Source: UBA5862 sp002408105 (GTDB lineage Bacteria; Pseudomonadota; Gammaproteobacteria; Pseudomonadales; UBA5862). Taken from it: a stretch of 13,017 nt of DNA. Made by a program: the position numbers and the translations under genes. Positions 1 through 6,981 of the stretch are shown here, piece by piece. The stretch covers positions 1-13,017 of the forward strand of contig JAXHVB010000002.1 in NCBI GenBank assembly GCA_034189125.1. Reading direction: 5' to 3'. The notes under the pieces were generated by a model. That model was not told where the DNA came from. It worked only from the letters and a program-made list of their open reading frames with translations, and did no database searches. The first letter of the stretch is position 1, and each line of letters starts with the position of its first letter.

Positions 1-185
1 CCTGGGTGGCCGATTTTGCGGGGCAATGCGAGGTCCAGTGGCAGGTTCAGCCGCTCGCAGATGGGCACCGCGACGGCCACGCCGCCCCGGGGCAGCGCCA
101 TCACCACAGCCGTCCGGGTGACTTCTGGCGCAAGCAGGTCAGCGAGTTGGCGGCCTGCATCGTTGCGGTCGTGAAAGCGAGGCAC
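1..185 (-). CDS. Phosphoribosyltransferase-like protein, N-terminal part (3' end beyond the window)
   Basis: Only the first 61 codons lie in the window, and the gene runs leftwards off the edge. The reading frame gives F-H-D-R-N-D-A-G-R-Q-L-A near the start, then LPRGGVAVA (about residues 31-39) and LDLALPRKIG (about 50-59). This spacing of an FxDRxDAGxxLA opening, an LPRGG strand and a (V/L)xRKIG segment is typical of the predicted phosphoribosyltransferases related to COG1926. The PRPP-binding loop would lie past the edge, so catalysis cannot be judged. I chose GTG at 185 because GGAG sits six bases upstream and the protein then begins as relatives do. An in-frame GTG at 230 would add 15 Pro/Ala-rich residues and follows directly after an in-frame stop. 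The gene is transcribed away from hom. Its substrate is unknown. Confidence 0.82.
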   Translation of the reverse strand, partial: MPRFHDRNDAGRQLADLLAPEVTRTAVVMALPRGGVAVAVPICERLNLPLDLALPRKIGHP

Positions 186-237
186 TGGCTGCTCCGCTGG
201 GGCCGGGCCCGGTGGGCCAAGTTGTCTCACTCACCCT

Positions 238-263
238 AACATAGAGCGCCTGGGAGCACTCAA
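238..263 (-). promoter_or_regulatory. Possible promoter for the phosphoribosyltransferase-like gene
   Basis: On the minus strand, TTGAGT (263-258) could be a -35 element and TATGTT (243-238) a -10 element. The spacer is only 14 bases, shorter than ideal. The -35 abuts the proposed hom -35 back to back. This is a weak prediction based on similarity to the sigma-70 consensus. Confidence 0.25.
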
Positions 264-290
264 TTGACTTGGATTGGGGCCTGTCATAAG
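264..290 (+). promoter_or_regulatory. Probable promoter for hom–thrC
   Basis: TTGACT (264-269) matches five of six -35 positions. CATAAG (285-290) matches four of six -10 positions and is preceded by TGT, giving an extended -10. The spacer is 15 bases. Transcription would start near 297, leaving a leader of about 60 bases before the TTG start of hom. No threonine- or isoleucine-rich leader peptide was seen, so thr-style attenuation is not supported. Confidence 0.4.
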
Positions 291-357
291 GTTCGCCGTT
301 TTCGCGTTGGCCATTCAGGTCAGTGGATTCACCCCGCGTGTGTAGGCGTTCCTTCCC

Positions 358-1683
358 TTGAATTCTGTTTCCATTGGGCTTTGTGGGCTCGGCACCGTAG
401 CGACCGGCGTGTTGCAGGTCTTGGCGCGCAACGCCGACGACATCCGCCGCCGAGCCGGTTGTGACTTGCGCGTAGTGCATGTTGGCGCGCGCAGCAACCG
501 GGCAGGTGTTGACCTCAGCGGTGTGCGGGTCAGCCAGGACCTGTTCGAAGTTGCCCGCGACCCCCAGGTCGATGTCCTGGTGGAATTGATTGGTGGCTGC
601 GACCTGGCCAAGGAACTGGTGCTCAAGGCGATTGGAGCCGGCAAGCACGTGGTGACCGCCAACAAGGCGTTGATCGCAGAACACGGCAACGAGATTTTCG
701 CAGCGGCTGCCAGACAAGGTGTGGTGGTTGCGTTTGAAGCCGCGGTGGCCGGCGGGATTCCAGTGATCAAGGCACTGCGCGAGGGCTTGGTCGCGAACCG
801 CATCGAATGGCTTGCCGGCATCATCAACGGCACCGGCAACTTCATCCTCACCGAAATGCGCGAGAAGGGGCGTGCGTTCGACGAGGTGTTGGCCGAGGCG
901 CAGGCACTCGGTTACGCCGAGGCAGACCCGACGTTCGATGTCGAAGGCATCGACGCGGCCCACAAGCTCACCATCATGGCCTCGATTGCCTTTGGCATCC
1001 CCTTGCAATTTTCGGCCGTGTACACCGAGGGCATCAGTGCGATCACTCCGATGGACGTGGCCTACGCCGATGAGCTGGGGTACCGGGTCAAGCACCTCGG
1101 TGTCGCTCGGCGCACTGCGAACGGTGTAGAGCTGCGCGTGCACCCAACGCTGGTTCCGGAGCAGCGGCTACTCGCCAACGTCAATGGGGTGATGAACGCC
1201 GTGATGATCAGTGGGGACGCTGTGGGGCCAACGCTGTACTATGGCGCGGGTGCGGGTGGCGAGCCAACGGCCTCGGCCGTCGTTGCCGACCTCGTTGACC
1301 TGGTGCGGGTGCTCGAATCCGATCACCGCCGGCGGGTTCCGGCCTTGGCCTTCAGCCCGGACAGCGCCGGTGCGACCCCTGTGTTGCCAATCAGCGAAGT
1401 CCAAACGCCCTGCTACTTGCGAATCCATGCGGTGGATCGCAAGGGTGTGCTCGCGAAGATTGCCCGCATCCTCAGTGAGCACGACATCAGCATCGAAGCT
1501 TTGATCCAAAAGGAGCCAGCGGTGTTGCCCGACGCGGGTCGAGAGGTTTCTGTGCCGATCATCATGCTCACCCACCAAGTGGTCGAGGCGCAGCTGGAAG
1601 CCGCCATGCGCGCCATCGAGTCACTTGACGAGGTGTTGGAACGGGTGTTTCGCATTCGTGTCGAGTACCTGGCCACGCACTGA
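358..1683 (+). CDS. hom: Homoserine dehydrogenase (ACT-domain form)
   Basis: Reduces aspartate semialdehyde to homoserine with NAD(P)H, the branch point to threonine and methionine. The 441-residue protein has an N-terminal Rossmann segment GLCGLGTVATG (residues 7-17), TANK with K103, the substrate-domain motif NGTGNFIL (157-164), and the family signature ALGYAEADPTFDVEGIDAAHK with E188, D199 and K203. These align in spacing with yeast catalytic residues E208, D219 and K223. A C-terminal ACT domain (about 352-430) is the usual site of threonine feedback inhibition. It is the stand-alone form, not fused to aspartokinase. The start is TTG at 358: an in-frame stop lies at 343-345, no other start falls between, and later starts would remove the Rossmann fold. 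The Shine-Dalgarno is poor (AGG 11 bases upstream). The third Rossmann glycine is alanine (A15). The gene lies 30 bases before thrC. Confidence 0.97.
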   Translation: MNSVSIGLCGLGTVATGVLQVLARNADDIRRRAGCDLRVVHVGARSNRAGVDLSGVRVSQDLFEVARDPQVDVLVELIGGCDLAKELVLKAIGAGKHVVTANKALIAEHGNEIFAAAARQGVVVAFEAAVAGGIPVIKALREGLVANRIEWLAGIINGTGNFILTEMREKGRAFDEVLAEAQALGYAEADPTFDVEGIDAAHKLTIMASIAFGIPLQFSAVYTEGISAITPMDVAYADELGYRVKHLGVARRTANGVELRVHPTLVPEQRLLANVNGVMNAVMISGDAVGPTLYYGAGAGGEPTASAVVADLVDLVRVLESDHRRRVPALAFSPDSAGATPVLPISEVQTPCYLRIHAVDRKGVLAKIARILSEHDISIEALIQKEPAVLPDAGREVSVPIIMLTHQVVEAQLEAAMRAIESLDEVLERVFRIRVEYLATH

Positions 1684-1713
1684 GCCACACCCGATTGTCA
1701 CTGACAGGAGAAC

Positions 1714-2805
1714 ATGCCCACCATGACCACGGGTTCGCGCTATCTTGGATTGATTGACCGCTACCGCGACCGGTTGCCGGTGCAGGATGACACCCGTTTG
1801 ATCAGCCTGGGGGAAGGCAACACCCCGTTGATTCGCCTGAACAACATCCCCAAGAGGCTGGGGCTTGATGCGGACCTGTATGTCAAATACGAAGGCTTGA
1901 ACCCGACCGGGTCGTTCAAGGACCGCGGCATGACCATGGCAGTGACCAAGGCGGTCGATGCCGGGGCCAAGGCGATCATCTGCGCGTCCACCGGCAACAC
2001 CTCTGCCTCCGCCGCGGCCTATGCCGCCCGGGCTGGAATCACCGCATTTGTTCTGATTCCGGAAGGCAAGATTGCCCTTGGCAAACTGGCGCAGGCGATG
2101 ATGTACGGGGCCACCATCATTCAGATCCGCGGCAATTTCGACGTGGGCATGGCCTTGGTCAAGCAGGTTGCCGAGCAAACTCCCGTCACCATCGTCAATT
2201 CGATCAATCCGTACCGCCTCCAGGGCCAGAAAACCGCGGCCTTCGAAGTGGTCGAGGAGCTCGGTGCAGCTCCGGACTTCCACTCCCTTCCGGTGGGCAA
2301 CGCCGGCAACATTTCAGCCCACTGGATGGGGTATTCGGAGTGCCACAGTGACGGCATGGTCAACAACCGGCCGGTGATGGTGGGGTACCAAGCTTCAGGC
2401 GCGGCCCCTTTCATCCAAGGGGCGATGGTTGACTCACCTGAAACCGTTGCCACCGCGATTCGCATCGGTCATCCGCAGTCTTGGGACAAGGCTTGGACAG
2501 CTCAGCGGGAGTCAGGTGGCTGGTTCGATGCCCTTGGCGACGAGGAGATTCTGCACGCGCAAAAGCTGCTCGCCGAGCATGAGGGTGTGTTTTGTGAGCC
2601 GGCGTCGGCAGCCTCACTCGGAGGTGTGTTGAGGGACATCCGAAGCGGGAAAATTCCCGCGGGTAGCCGAGTGGTCTGTACCCTCACGGGCAATGGCCTG
2701 AAGGACCCAGACACGGCTGTGGAGCAGTGCCGCGGAGCGGACAGTCTGCTCACGGTCGATGCAGAGCTCGACGCAGTGCGCCGAGCGATCGGTGCCAAAC
2801 TGTAG
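1714..2805 (+). CDS. thrC: Threonine synthase (short form)
   Basis: PLP enzyme that converts O-phospho-L-homoserine to threonine and phosphate, the final step of the pathway begun here by hom. It has 363 residues, the size of the short threonine synthases found in Bacillus and actinobacteria rather than the roughly 430-470-residue class of E. coli and Pseudomonas. GSFKDRGM carries the PLP-binding lysine K69. STGNTSASAAAYAARAG (92-108) is the PLP-ring segment and PVGNAGN (about 193-199) the phosphate loop. AGGAG lies three bases before ATG 1714. A second ATG at 1723 is 12 bases from it, so the start could be three codons later. No homoserine kinase gene is in the window, so the phosphorylation step must be encoded elsewhere. 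The stop codon is followed at once by a hairpin that reaches the recJ start. Confidence 0.97.
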   Translation: MPTMTTGSRYLGLIDRYRDRLPVQDDTRLISLGEGNTPLIRLNNIPKRLGLDADLYVKYEGLNPTGSFKDRGMTMAVTKAVDAGAKAIICASTGNTSASAAAYAARAGITAFVLIPEGKIALGKLAQAMMYGATIIQIRGNFDVGMALVKQVAEQTPVTIVNSINPYRLQGQKTAAFEVVEELGAAPDFHSLPVGNAGNISAHWMGYSECHSDGMVNNRPVMVGYQASGAAPFIQGAMVDSPETVATAIRIGHPQSWDKAWTAQRESGGWFDALGDEEILHAQKLLAEHEGVFCEPASAASLGGVLRDIRSGKIPAGSRVVCTLTGNGLKDPDTAVEQCRGADSLLTVDAELDAVRRAIGAKL

Positions 2806-2830
2806 CACTGCACATCGACGGGGGGCAGTG
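2806..2830 (+). other. Stem-loop over the thrC stop and recJ ribosome-binding site
   Basis: CACTGC (2806-2811), directly after the thrC stop, is complementary to GCAGTG (2825-2830). The 13-base loop carries the run of G that is the likely recJ Shine-Dalgarno. An earlier GCAGTGC (2773-2779), inside thrC, can instead pair with GCACTGC (2805-2811), so the two hairpins exclude each other. There is no following T-run, so it is not an intrinsic terminator. A role in coupling recJ translation to thrC is an inference. Confidence 0.4.
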
Positions 2831-2833
2831 GAG

Positions 2834-4615
2834 GTGGGGCACGCCGTTTGGACAGTCCAAGAGCGTATTCCGAAGCACACCGAACCCCTCAGCGCGGACA
2901 TTGAGCCACTGCTCGACCGTGTATTTCGCAACCGGGGCATAGTTGACCCTGCGCATCTGAACCACCGACTGACCGGTTTATTGGACCCCGCGGGCATGCG
3001 GGGTATGGACGCGGCGGTTGACCTGGTCATCCAATCCCTCGAGTGCAGCGGTGAGATTCTGGTGGTTGGAGACTTCGACGCCGATGGCGCCACCAGCTGT
3101 GCCCTTGCGGTGCTCGGACTGCGTGCCTTTGGGGCCGAGGTGGACTACCTGGTGCCCAACCGCTTCGAGTACGGCTACGGCCTGACCCCTGAGATCGTCG
3201 CACTGACCGCCGCCCGCCCCCCCTGGCTGCTGATCACTGTAGACAATGGCATTTCAAGCCACGCTGGCGTGGAAGCAGCACGCGCCGCGGGCTCCAGGGT
3301 CCTGATCACGGACCACCACCTGGCGGGTGATCGCTTGCCAGCCGCCGACGCCATCCTGAACCCCAACCAGCCGGGCTGTGGGTTTGGATCCAAGGCGCTC
3401 GCTGGCGTCGGAGTGGTGTTTTATCTGTTGATTGCGCTGCGCCGCGCATTGACCACACGTGGCTGGTTTGATCGCCGCCAAACACAGCCTCCCAACCTTT
3501 CTCAATGGCTCGACCTGGTGGCCCTTGGCACCCTCGCTGACCTGGTGCCCCTGGACCACAACAACCGAATCCTTGTTGATCAGGGCATGCGACGCATCCG
3601 TCAGGGGCGGTGTCGGCCTGGTATCCGAGCGTTGGCGGAAGTGGCGCACCGTGACCTGCTGCGCCTGAGCTGCGCCGATGTGGGTTTTGGTCTGGCGCCG
3701 CGATTGAACGCTGCCGGTCGGATGCAAGACATGCGCACCGGCATCGAGTGCTTGCTCGCTGAGACCGACCCACCCGCGAGGGCCATCGCGGCTGATCTCG
3801 ATCAACTCAACCGCGAGCGGAGAACCACCGAGCAGCGCATGCAGTTAGAGGCGCAGCAACAAATGTTAACGCTGGACCAAACGGGTTCAGTGGACGCTGG
3901 GGTCGTGTTGTTCGATTCGAGTTGGCATGCTGGGGTCATCGGCATCCTCGCGGCGCGGGTCAAGGAGCGTGTTTACCGCCCAACAATCTGTTTCGCACCC
4001 GGTTCCGGTGCCGAGATCAAAGGCTCTGCCCGTTCGATTTTGGGTGTTCACATGCGAGATATCCTCGCCGAAGTCGACCGCCGTTCCCCGGACCTGCTGC
4101 TCCAATATGGCGGCCACGCGATGGCCGCAGGTGTGACCATTGCCGCGGCCGATCTGGAGCGCTTTCGGGGGTGTTTCATCGATGTCCTGCGCGATCGCGT
4201 CGACCCCAACCTGTTTGAGGGTCGGTTATTGACCGACGGCAGCTTGACAGAAGGCCAGTTGAGTCTGGATGTTGCTCGAAAGATCCGCTACGCAGCGCCC
4301 TGGGGCCAGGCATTTCCAGAGCCGATGTTCGAGGGCTGGTTTGAGGTTCGGTCTCACCGCGTGGCGGGTGAGAAGCACCTGCGCATGCGCATTGCGCAGG
4401 CTGCCAGTGCGGGCGCCGAGGTGGATGCGATTCTGTTTAACGCTGACTTTGATCGGATCGAAGAATTCCGTGCGCCGGTTCGTTTCGTGTATCGGCTGGA
4501 TGTGAATTTCTGGCGTGGTGAAGACCGGCTACAGCTCCGGATCGAGCACTGGCCGGCCCCCGATTCATCGCCCATTGGTGGGTGCGGCAGGCGGCAGGCG
4601 GCCGGGCCTCAGTGA
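2834..4615 (+). CDS. recJ: Single-stranded-DNA-specific 5'-3' exonuclease RecJ
   Basis: Degrades single-stranded DNA 5' to 3' in the RecF recombination pathway, mismatch repair and base-excision repair. From GTG 2834 it is 593 residues, close to the 577 of E. coli, and similar along its length. DHH-family metal motifs are DFDADG (80-85), VDNGISS (D137) and TDHH (159-162). The DHHA1 motif GGHAMAAG (426-433) follows, then the C-terminal OB-like part. The start is uncertain. ATG 2759 is in frame but would overlap thrC by 47 bases and add 25 residues unlike the family. GTG 2828 is too close to the G-run at 2820-2825. GTG 2834 lies eight bases from that run and gives an N-terminus matching E. coli in length. 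The stop overlaps the convergent mcp stop by seven bases. The last ~20 residues are Gly/Arg/Pro-rich and look like an unconserved tail. Confidence 0.96.
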   Translation: MGHAVWTVQERIPKHTEPLSADIEPLLDRVFRNRGIVDPAHLNHRLTGLLDPAGMRGMDAAVDLVIQSLECSGEILVVGDFDADGATSCALAVLGLRAFGAEVDYLVPNRFEYGYGLTPEIVALTAARPPWLLITVDNGISSHAGVEAARAAGSRVLITDHHLAGDRLPAADAILNPNQPGCGFGSKALAGVGVVFYLLIALRRALTTRGWFDRRQTQPPNLSQWLDLVALGTLADLVPLDHNNRILVDQGMRRIRQGRCRPGIRALAEVAHRDLLRLSCADVGFGLAPRLNAAGRMQDMRTGIECLLAETDPPARAIAADLDQLNRERRTTEQRMQLEAQQQMLTLDQTGSVDAGVVLFDSSWHAGVIGILAARVKERVYRPTICFAPGSGAEIKGSARSILGVHMRDILAEVDRRSPDLLLQYGGHAMAAGVTIAAADLERFRGCFIDVLRDRVDPNLFEGRLLTDGSLTEGQLSLDVARKIRYAAPWGQAFPEPMFEGWFEVRSHRVAGEKHLRMRIAQAASAGAEVDAILFNADFDRIEEFRAPVRFVYRLDVNFWRGEDRLQLRIEHWPAPDSSPIGGCGRRQAAGPQ

Positions 4616-5703
4616 ATGGACTGACTCTGCCGTTCGAGCGCATCAAGCTGGCGCATCAATTCTGTCGATGCGCTTTGCATGGCCTTGATCTGGGCTTCGA
4701 CCTGCGTGGCATCTCCTGAGGCGTGTGCGGTAATGGCTTGGCTTGCTGCGTCGTGCACGAGTTGGTGGGGGGGCTTCAGGGTGGTGAAAGCCGCCATTTT
4801 TCCATAGCGGGCCTGTGTTTGAGCGGCGTTGTACCACCGGCCCAGGCGACACTCGCTGGCACCACAGAGCGGTTCTGCCGGGCTGCCGAAGGATCCGCTG
4901 ACGCGTCGAAAGACGTCCAGGCAGAATAGGATGTGGTCCAGTTTCACCGCTTCCAGGAAACTGGTGGTGGAGGTGACGCCAATGGTGTCGCGGATGTCCT
5001 CCGCCACGCGCATGACTTCGCAGACCATCTCTTTGAGATCGACCGCGGATCCGTGGGCCCCCCGTGCTTTGCCTTCCAGGTGCTGAATGTTCTCGTTGGT
5101 GCTCAGGGATTGGTGCTCGATGGCGCTCACCAAGTTGGCAATCTCCTGGGTGGATGCGGCAGTTTTTTGCGCCAGCGCTCGCACCTCGTCGGCCACCACG
5201 GCGAACCCCCGTCCCTGCTCTCCTGCGCGCGCCGCTTCAATTGCAGCGTTCAATGCCAACAGGTTGGTCTGATCGGAGATGTCGGTGATCAGTTGAACGA
5301 ATTCGGAAATGCCCCGCGCCGATTCGATCAGCTGTGCAACGGAGGCGCTGGTGGTGTCGGCAAGCTCGGCGATTTGTCCGGTCTCGGTGTGAATCTGGGC
5401 CAGCACATCAGTGCTTGATGTAAACAGGTTGTCTGTATCAGCGAGTTCGCTCTCCTGCGTCTGTAAGTGCGCGCCGAGGTCGCCCATCCTGGTGCGGACC
5501 GCATCGAGTGCCGGCACCAGTTCGGTTACAGAAGGTTGGTTGTCCCGTGCGCTGGCTTCGGCGATCGCCTCAGCTTCGGCCTGCAGCGCCTCGTCGAGGG
5601 CCTGCTGCATCCGCGCCACTTCGGTGTCGAGCGCTCCACGGTCATTCTCGGCACGGCTGGCGCGCTCCTGAAGCTCCAGCCAGTCCTGACGCTTGATCCA
5701 CAT
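4609..5703 (-). CDS. Soluble methyl-accepting chemotaxis protein with C-terminal zinc-binding CZB domain
   Basis: Cytoplasmic chemoreceptor of 364 residues with no signal peptide or membrane helix. Residues about 5-100 are Ala/Glu-rich coiled coil. The signalling domain (about 100-215) contains the conserved hairpin tip DQTNLLALNAAIEAARAG followed by GFAVVADEVR, which contacts CheA and CheW. The C-terminus (about 250-340) is a CZB domain: LDHILF (H257), ECRLGRWY (C285) and PHQLVH (H313 and H317), the 3-His/1-Cys zinc site of the family. This layout resembles Helicobacter TlpD and related soluble receptors, which respond to oxidants or zinc. The ligand here is an inference. The start is ATG 5703, with GGCGGA or AAGGGG upstream. 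The frame is open 42 codons further, but those residues are low-complexity and unlike the family. No cheA, cheW, cheR or cheB gene is in the window, so it must work with distant chemotaxis genes. Confidence 0.94.
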   Translation of the reverse strand: MWIKRQDWLELQERASRAENDRGALDTEVARMQQALDEALQAEAEAIAEASARDNQPSVTELVPALDAVRTRMGDLGAHLQTQESELADTDNLFTSSTDVLAQIHTETGQIAELADTTSASVAQLIESARGISEFVQLITDISDQTNLLALNAAIEAARAGEQGRGFAVVADEVRALAQKTAASTQEIANLVSAIEHQSLSTNENIQHLEGKARGAHGSAVDLKEMVCEVMRVAEDIRDTIGVTSTTSFLEAVKLDHILFCLDVFRRVSGSFGSPAEPLCGASECRLGRWYNAAQTQARYGKMAAFTTLKPPHQLVHDAASQAITAHASGDATQVEAQIKAMQSASTELMRQLDALERQSQSIH

Positions 5704-5745
5704 GGTCGTTCCGCCCCTTGCCCCGGTGTGGCGCTTGTGATTCTC

Positions 5746-5759
5746 AGAGCCTCGGCTCT
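5746..5759. repeat. 14-bp palindrome in the mcp leader
   Basis: AGAGCCTCGGCTCT is a perfect inverted repeat, 43 bases upstream of the mcp start and downstream of its proposed -10. In RNA it could fold into a small hairpin. No T-run follows, so it is not a terminator. Confidence 0.4.
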
Positions 5760-5772
5760 TGGTTGCCTGTTG

Positions 5773-5778
5773 AGTATA
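5773..5778 (-). promoter_or_regulatory. Probable -10 element for the chemoreceptor gene
   Basis: On the minus strand the sequence is TATACT, matching five of six positions of the sigma-70 -10 consensus, 70 bases upstream of the mcp start. No convincing -35 is present; the region that should hold it overlaps the 5797-5810 palindrome. No FliA-type flagellar promoter was seen. Confidence 0.35.
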
Positions 5779-5796
5779 GGTGTGCTTCTTGCCTTC

Positions 5797-5810
5797 GCCA
5801 CCGCGGTGGC
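5797..5810. repeat. Perfect 14-bp palindrome between divergent mcp and prfB
   Basis: GCCACCGCGGTGGC reads identically on both strands. It lies between the proposed mcp -10 (5773-5778) and prfB -10 (5834-5839), over the -35 zone of mcp. It could be the operator of a dimeric regulator, or chance in GC-rich DNA. No known regulator motif is recognised. Confidence 0.45.
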
Positions 5811-5833
5811 TTCGTGCCGGCGATCCCATCGGG

Positions 5834-5839
5834 TAGAAT
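5834..5839 (+). promoter_or_regulatory. Probable -10 element for prfB–lysS
   Basis: TAGAAT matches five of six -10 positions and sits 41 bases before the prfB start. The -35 position (near 5811-5816, TTCGTG) is poor. Transcription would start near 5846 and include the GAGGA ribosome-binding site at 5866-5870, ten bases before the ATG. Confidence 0.4.
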
Positions 5840-5880
5840 GCGACCGCTCCAGACGCAGTCGATCCGAGGACTCAATTCCA

Positions 5881-6976
5881 ATGGAACTCAACCCCCTGTT
5901 TCAACGTATCGCCGAGTACCAAGGACGCACCGAAGACTTGCGGAGGTACCTTTGACTACGCGACCAAGCGCGAACGGCTTGAAGAAGTCGATCGGGAACT
6001 CGAAGACCCGAACGTTTGGAACGACCCGGAGCGGGCGCAGTCATTGGGCAAGGAGCGCTCAAATCTTGTCGCAACGCTAGACACATTGGATGAGCTCCAG
6101 GGGGGGCTGACCGACCTGCACGAGTTGATCGAGCTGGCCGGAGCGGAGAGCGACGAGGAGACAGTCCAGTCCGCTGCGCTTGATCTTGATGGTCTGGCAC
6201 AGCGCCTGGAAGCCCTTGAGTTTCGTCGCATGTTTGCGGGCGAACTCGACCCCAACAACGCCTACCTCGACATTCAGGCCGGCTCCGGCGGCACCGAAGC
6301 ACAGGACTGGGGCGAAATGCTGCTGCGCATGTACCTGAGGTGGGCCGAACGCAAAGGGTTCGAGACTGAATTGATCGAGGTGTCGCCGGGAGAGGTGGCT
6401 GGCATCAAGAGTGCCACCATCAAGGTGGCTGGTGACCACGCCTTCGGGTGGCTGCGAACCGAAACTGGCGTGCACCGGCTGGTGCGCAAATCGCCCTTCG
6501 ATTCAGGCAACCGGCGACACACGTCCTTTGCTTCGGTGTTCGTCTCGCCTGAGATTGACGACACCATTGAGGTGGAAATCAATCCGGCCGATTTGCGAGT
6601 GGACACCTACCGCGCGGCAGGTGCCGGCGGCCAGCATGTCAACAAGACGGACTCGGCGGTGCGCATCACCCACTTGCCAACCAACGTGGTGGTGCAGTGC
6701 CAGAGTGAGCGTTCGCAACACCAGAACCGCATGCGCGCCATGGATCAGCTGCGCGCCAAACTGTACGAACTTGAACTGCAGCAACGCAACGCCGAGAAGG
6801 ATGCCTTGGAAGCCAGCAAGGCCGACATTGGTTGGGGCAGCCAAATCCGTTCCTATGTGCTCGACGCATCGCGCATCAAAGACCTGCGGACGGAGGTTGA
6901 AACCTCCAACACCGGGGCAGTGCTCGACGGCGACCTGGATGCATTCATTGAAGCCAGCTTGAAGATGGGGCTGTAG
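5881..6976 (+). CDS. prfB: Peptide chain release factor 2, expressed by programmed +1 frameshift
   Basis: RF2 recognises UGA and UAA stop codons in the ribosomal A site and triggers peptide release. Translation starts at ATG 5881, reads 24 codons to CTT (5950-5952), meets in-frame TGA (5953-5955), and shifts +1 so that GAC at 5954 is the next codon. The coding join is 5881-5952 plus 5954-6976, giving 364 residues against 365 in E. coli. The stop-recognition motif SPF is at residues 204-206 and the catalytic GGQ at 249-251. The residue matching E. coli K-12 T246 is alanine (A245), as in most bacteria. GAGGA lies ten bases before the start. lysS follows after five bases, as in the E. coli prfB–lysS operon. 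UGA termination by RF2 itself regulates the frameshift in this family: scarce RF2 favours the shift and so more RF2. Confidence 0.98.
5942..5956 (+). promoter_or_regulatory. prfB programmed +1 frameshift site
   Basis: GGAGG-TAC-CTT-TGA-C. An internal Shine-Dalgarno (GGAGG, 5942-5946) sits three bases before the slippery CTT, which is followed by TGA and a C that weakens termination. The E. coli site has the same spacing (AGGGGG-TAT-CTT-TGA-C). Both frames code for conserved RF2 sequence on either side of the shift. Confidence 0.97.
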
Positions 6977-6981
6977 CAGCC

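Noticed and set aside
264..464. Open frame upstream of hom as a thr-type leader peptide
   Set aside because: It contains no run of threonine or isoleucine codons and no attenuator-like terminator follows.
139..1143. 334-codon open frame on the minus strand across the start of hom
   Set aside because: It is antisense to a clear hom gene, has no recognisable domain, and overlaps the real phosphoribosyltransferase-like gene in a different frame.
2759..2833. 25-codon N-terminal extension of RecJ inside thrC
   Set aside because: It overlaps thrC by 47 bases and adds residues not found in RecJ; GTG 2834 matches the family N-terminus.
4933..5418. 161-codon open frame on the plus strand inside the chemoreceptor gene
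   Set aside because: It is the antisense shadow of the conserved signalling domain, with no family features.
5704..5829. 42-codon N-terminal extension of the chemoreceptor
   Set aside because: Low-complexity residues cover the proposed promoter and leader; ATG 5703 has its own ribosome-binding site.
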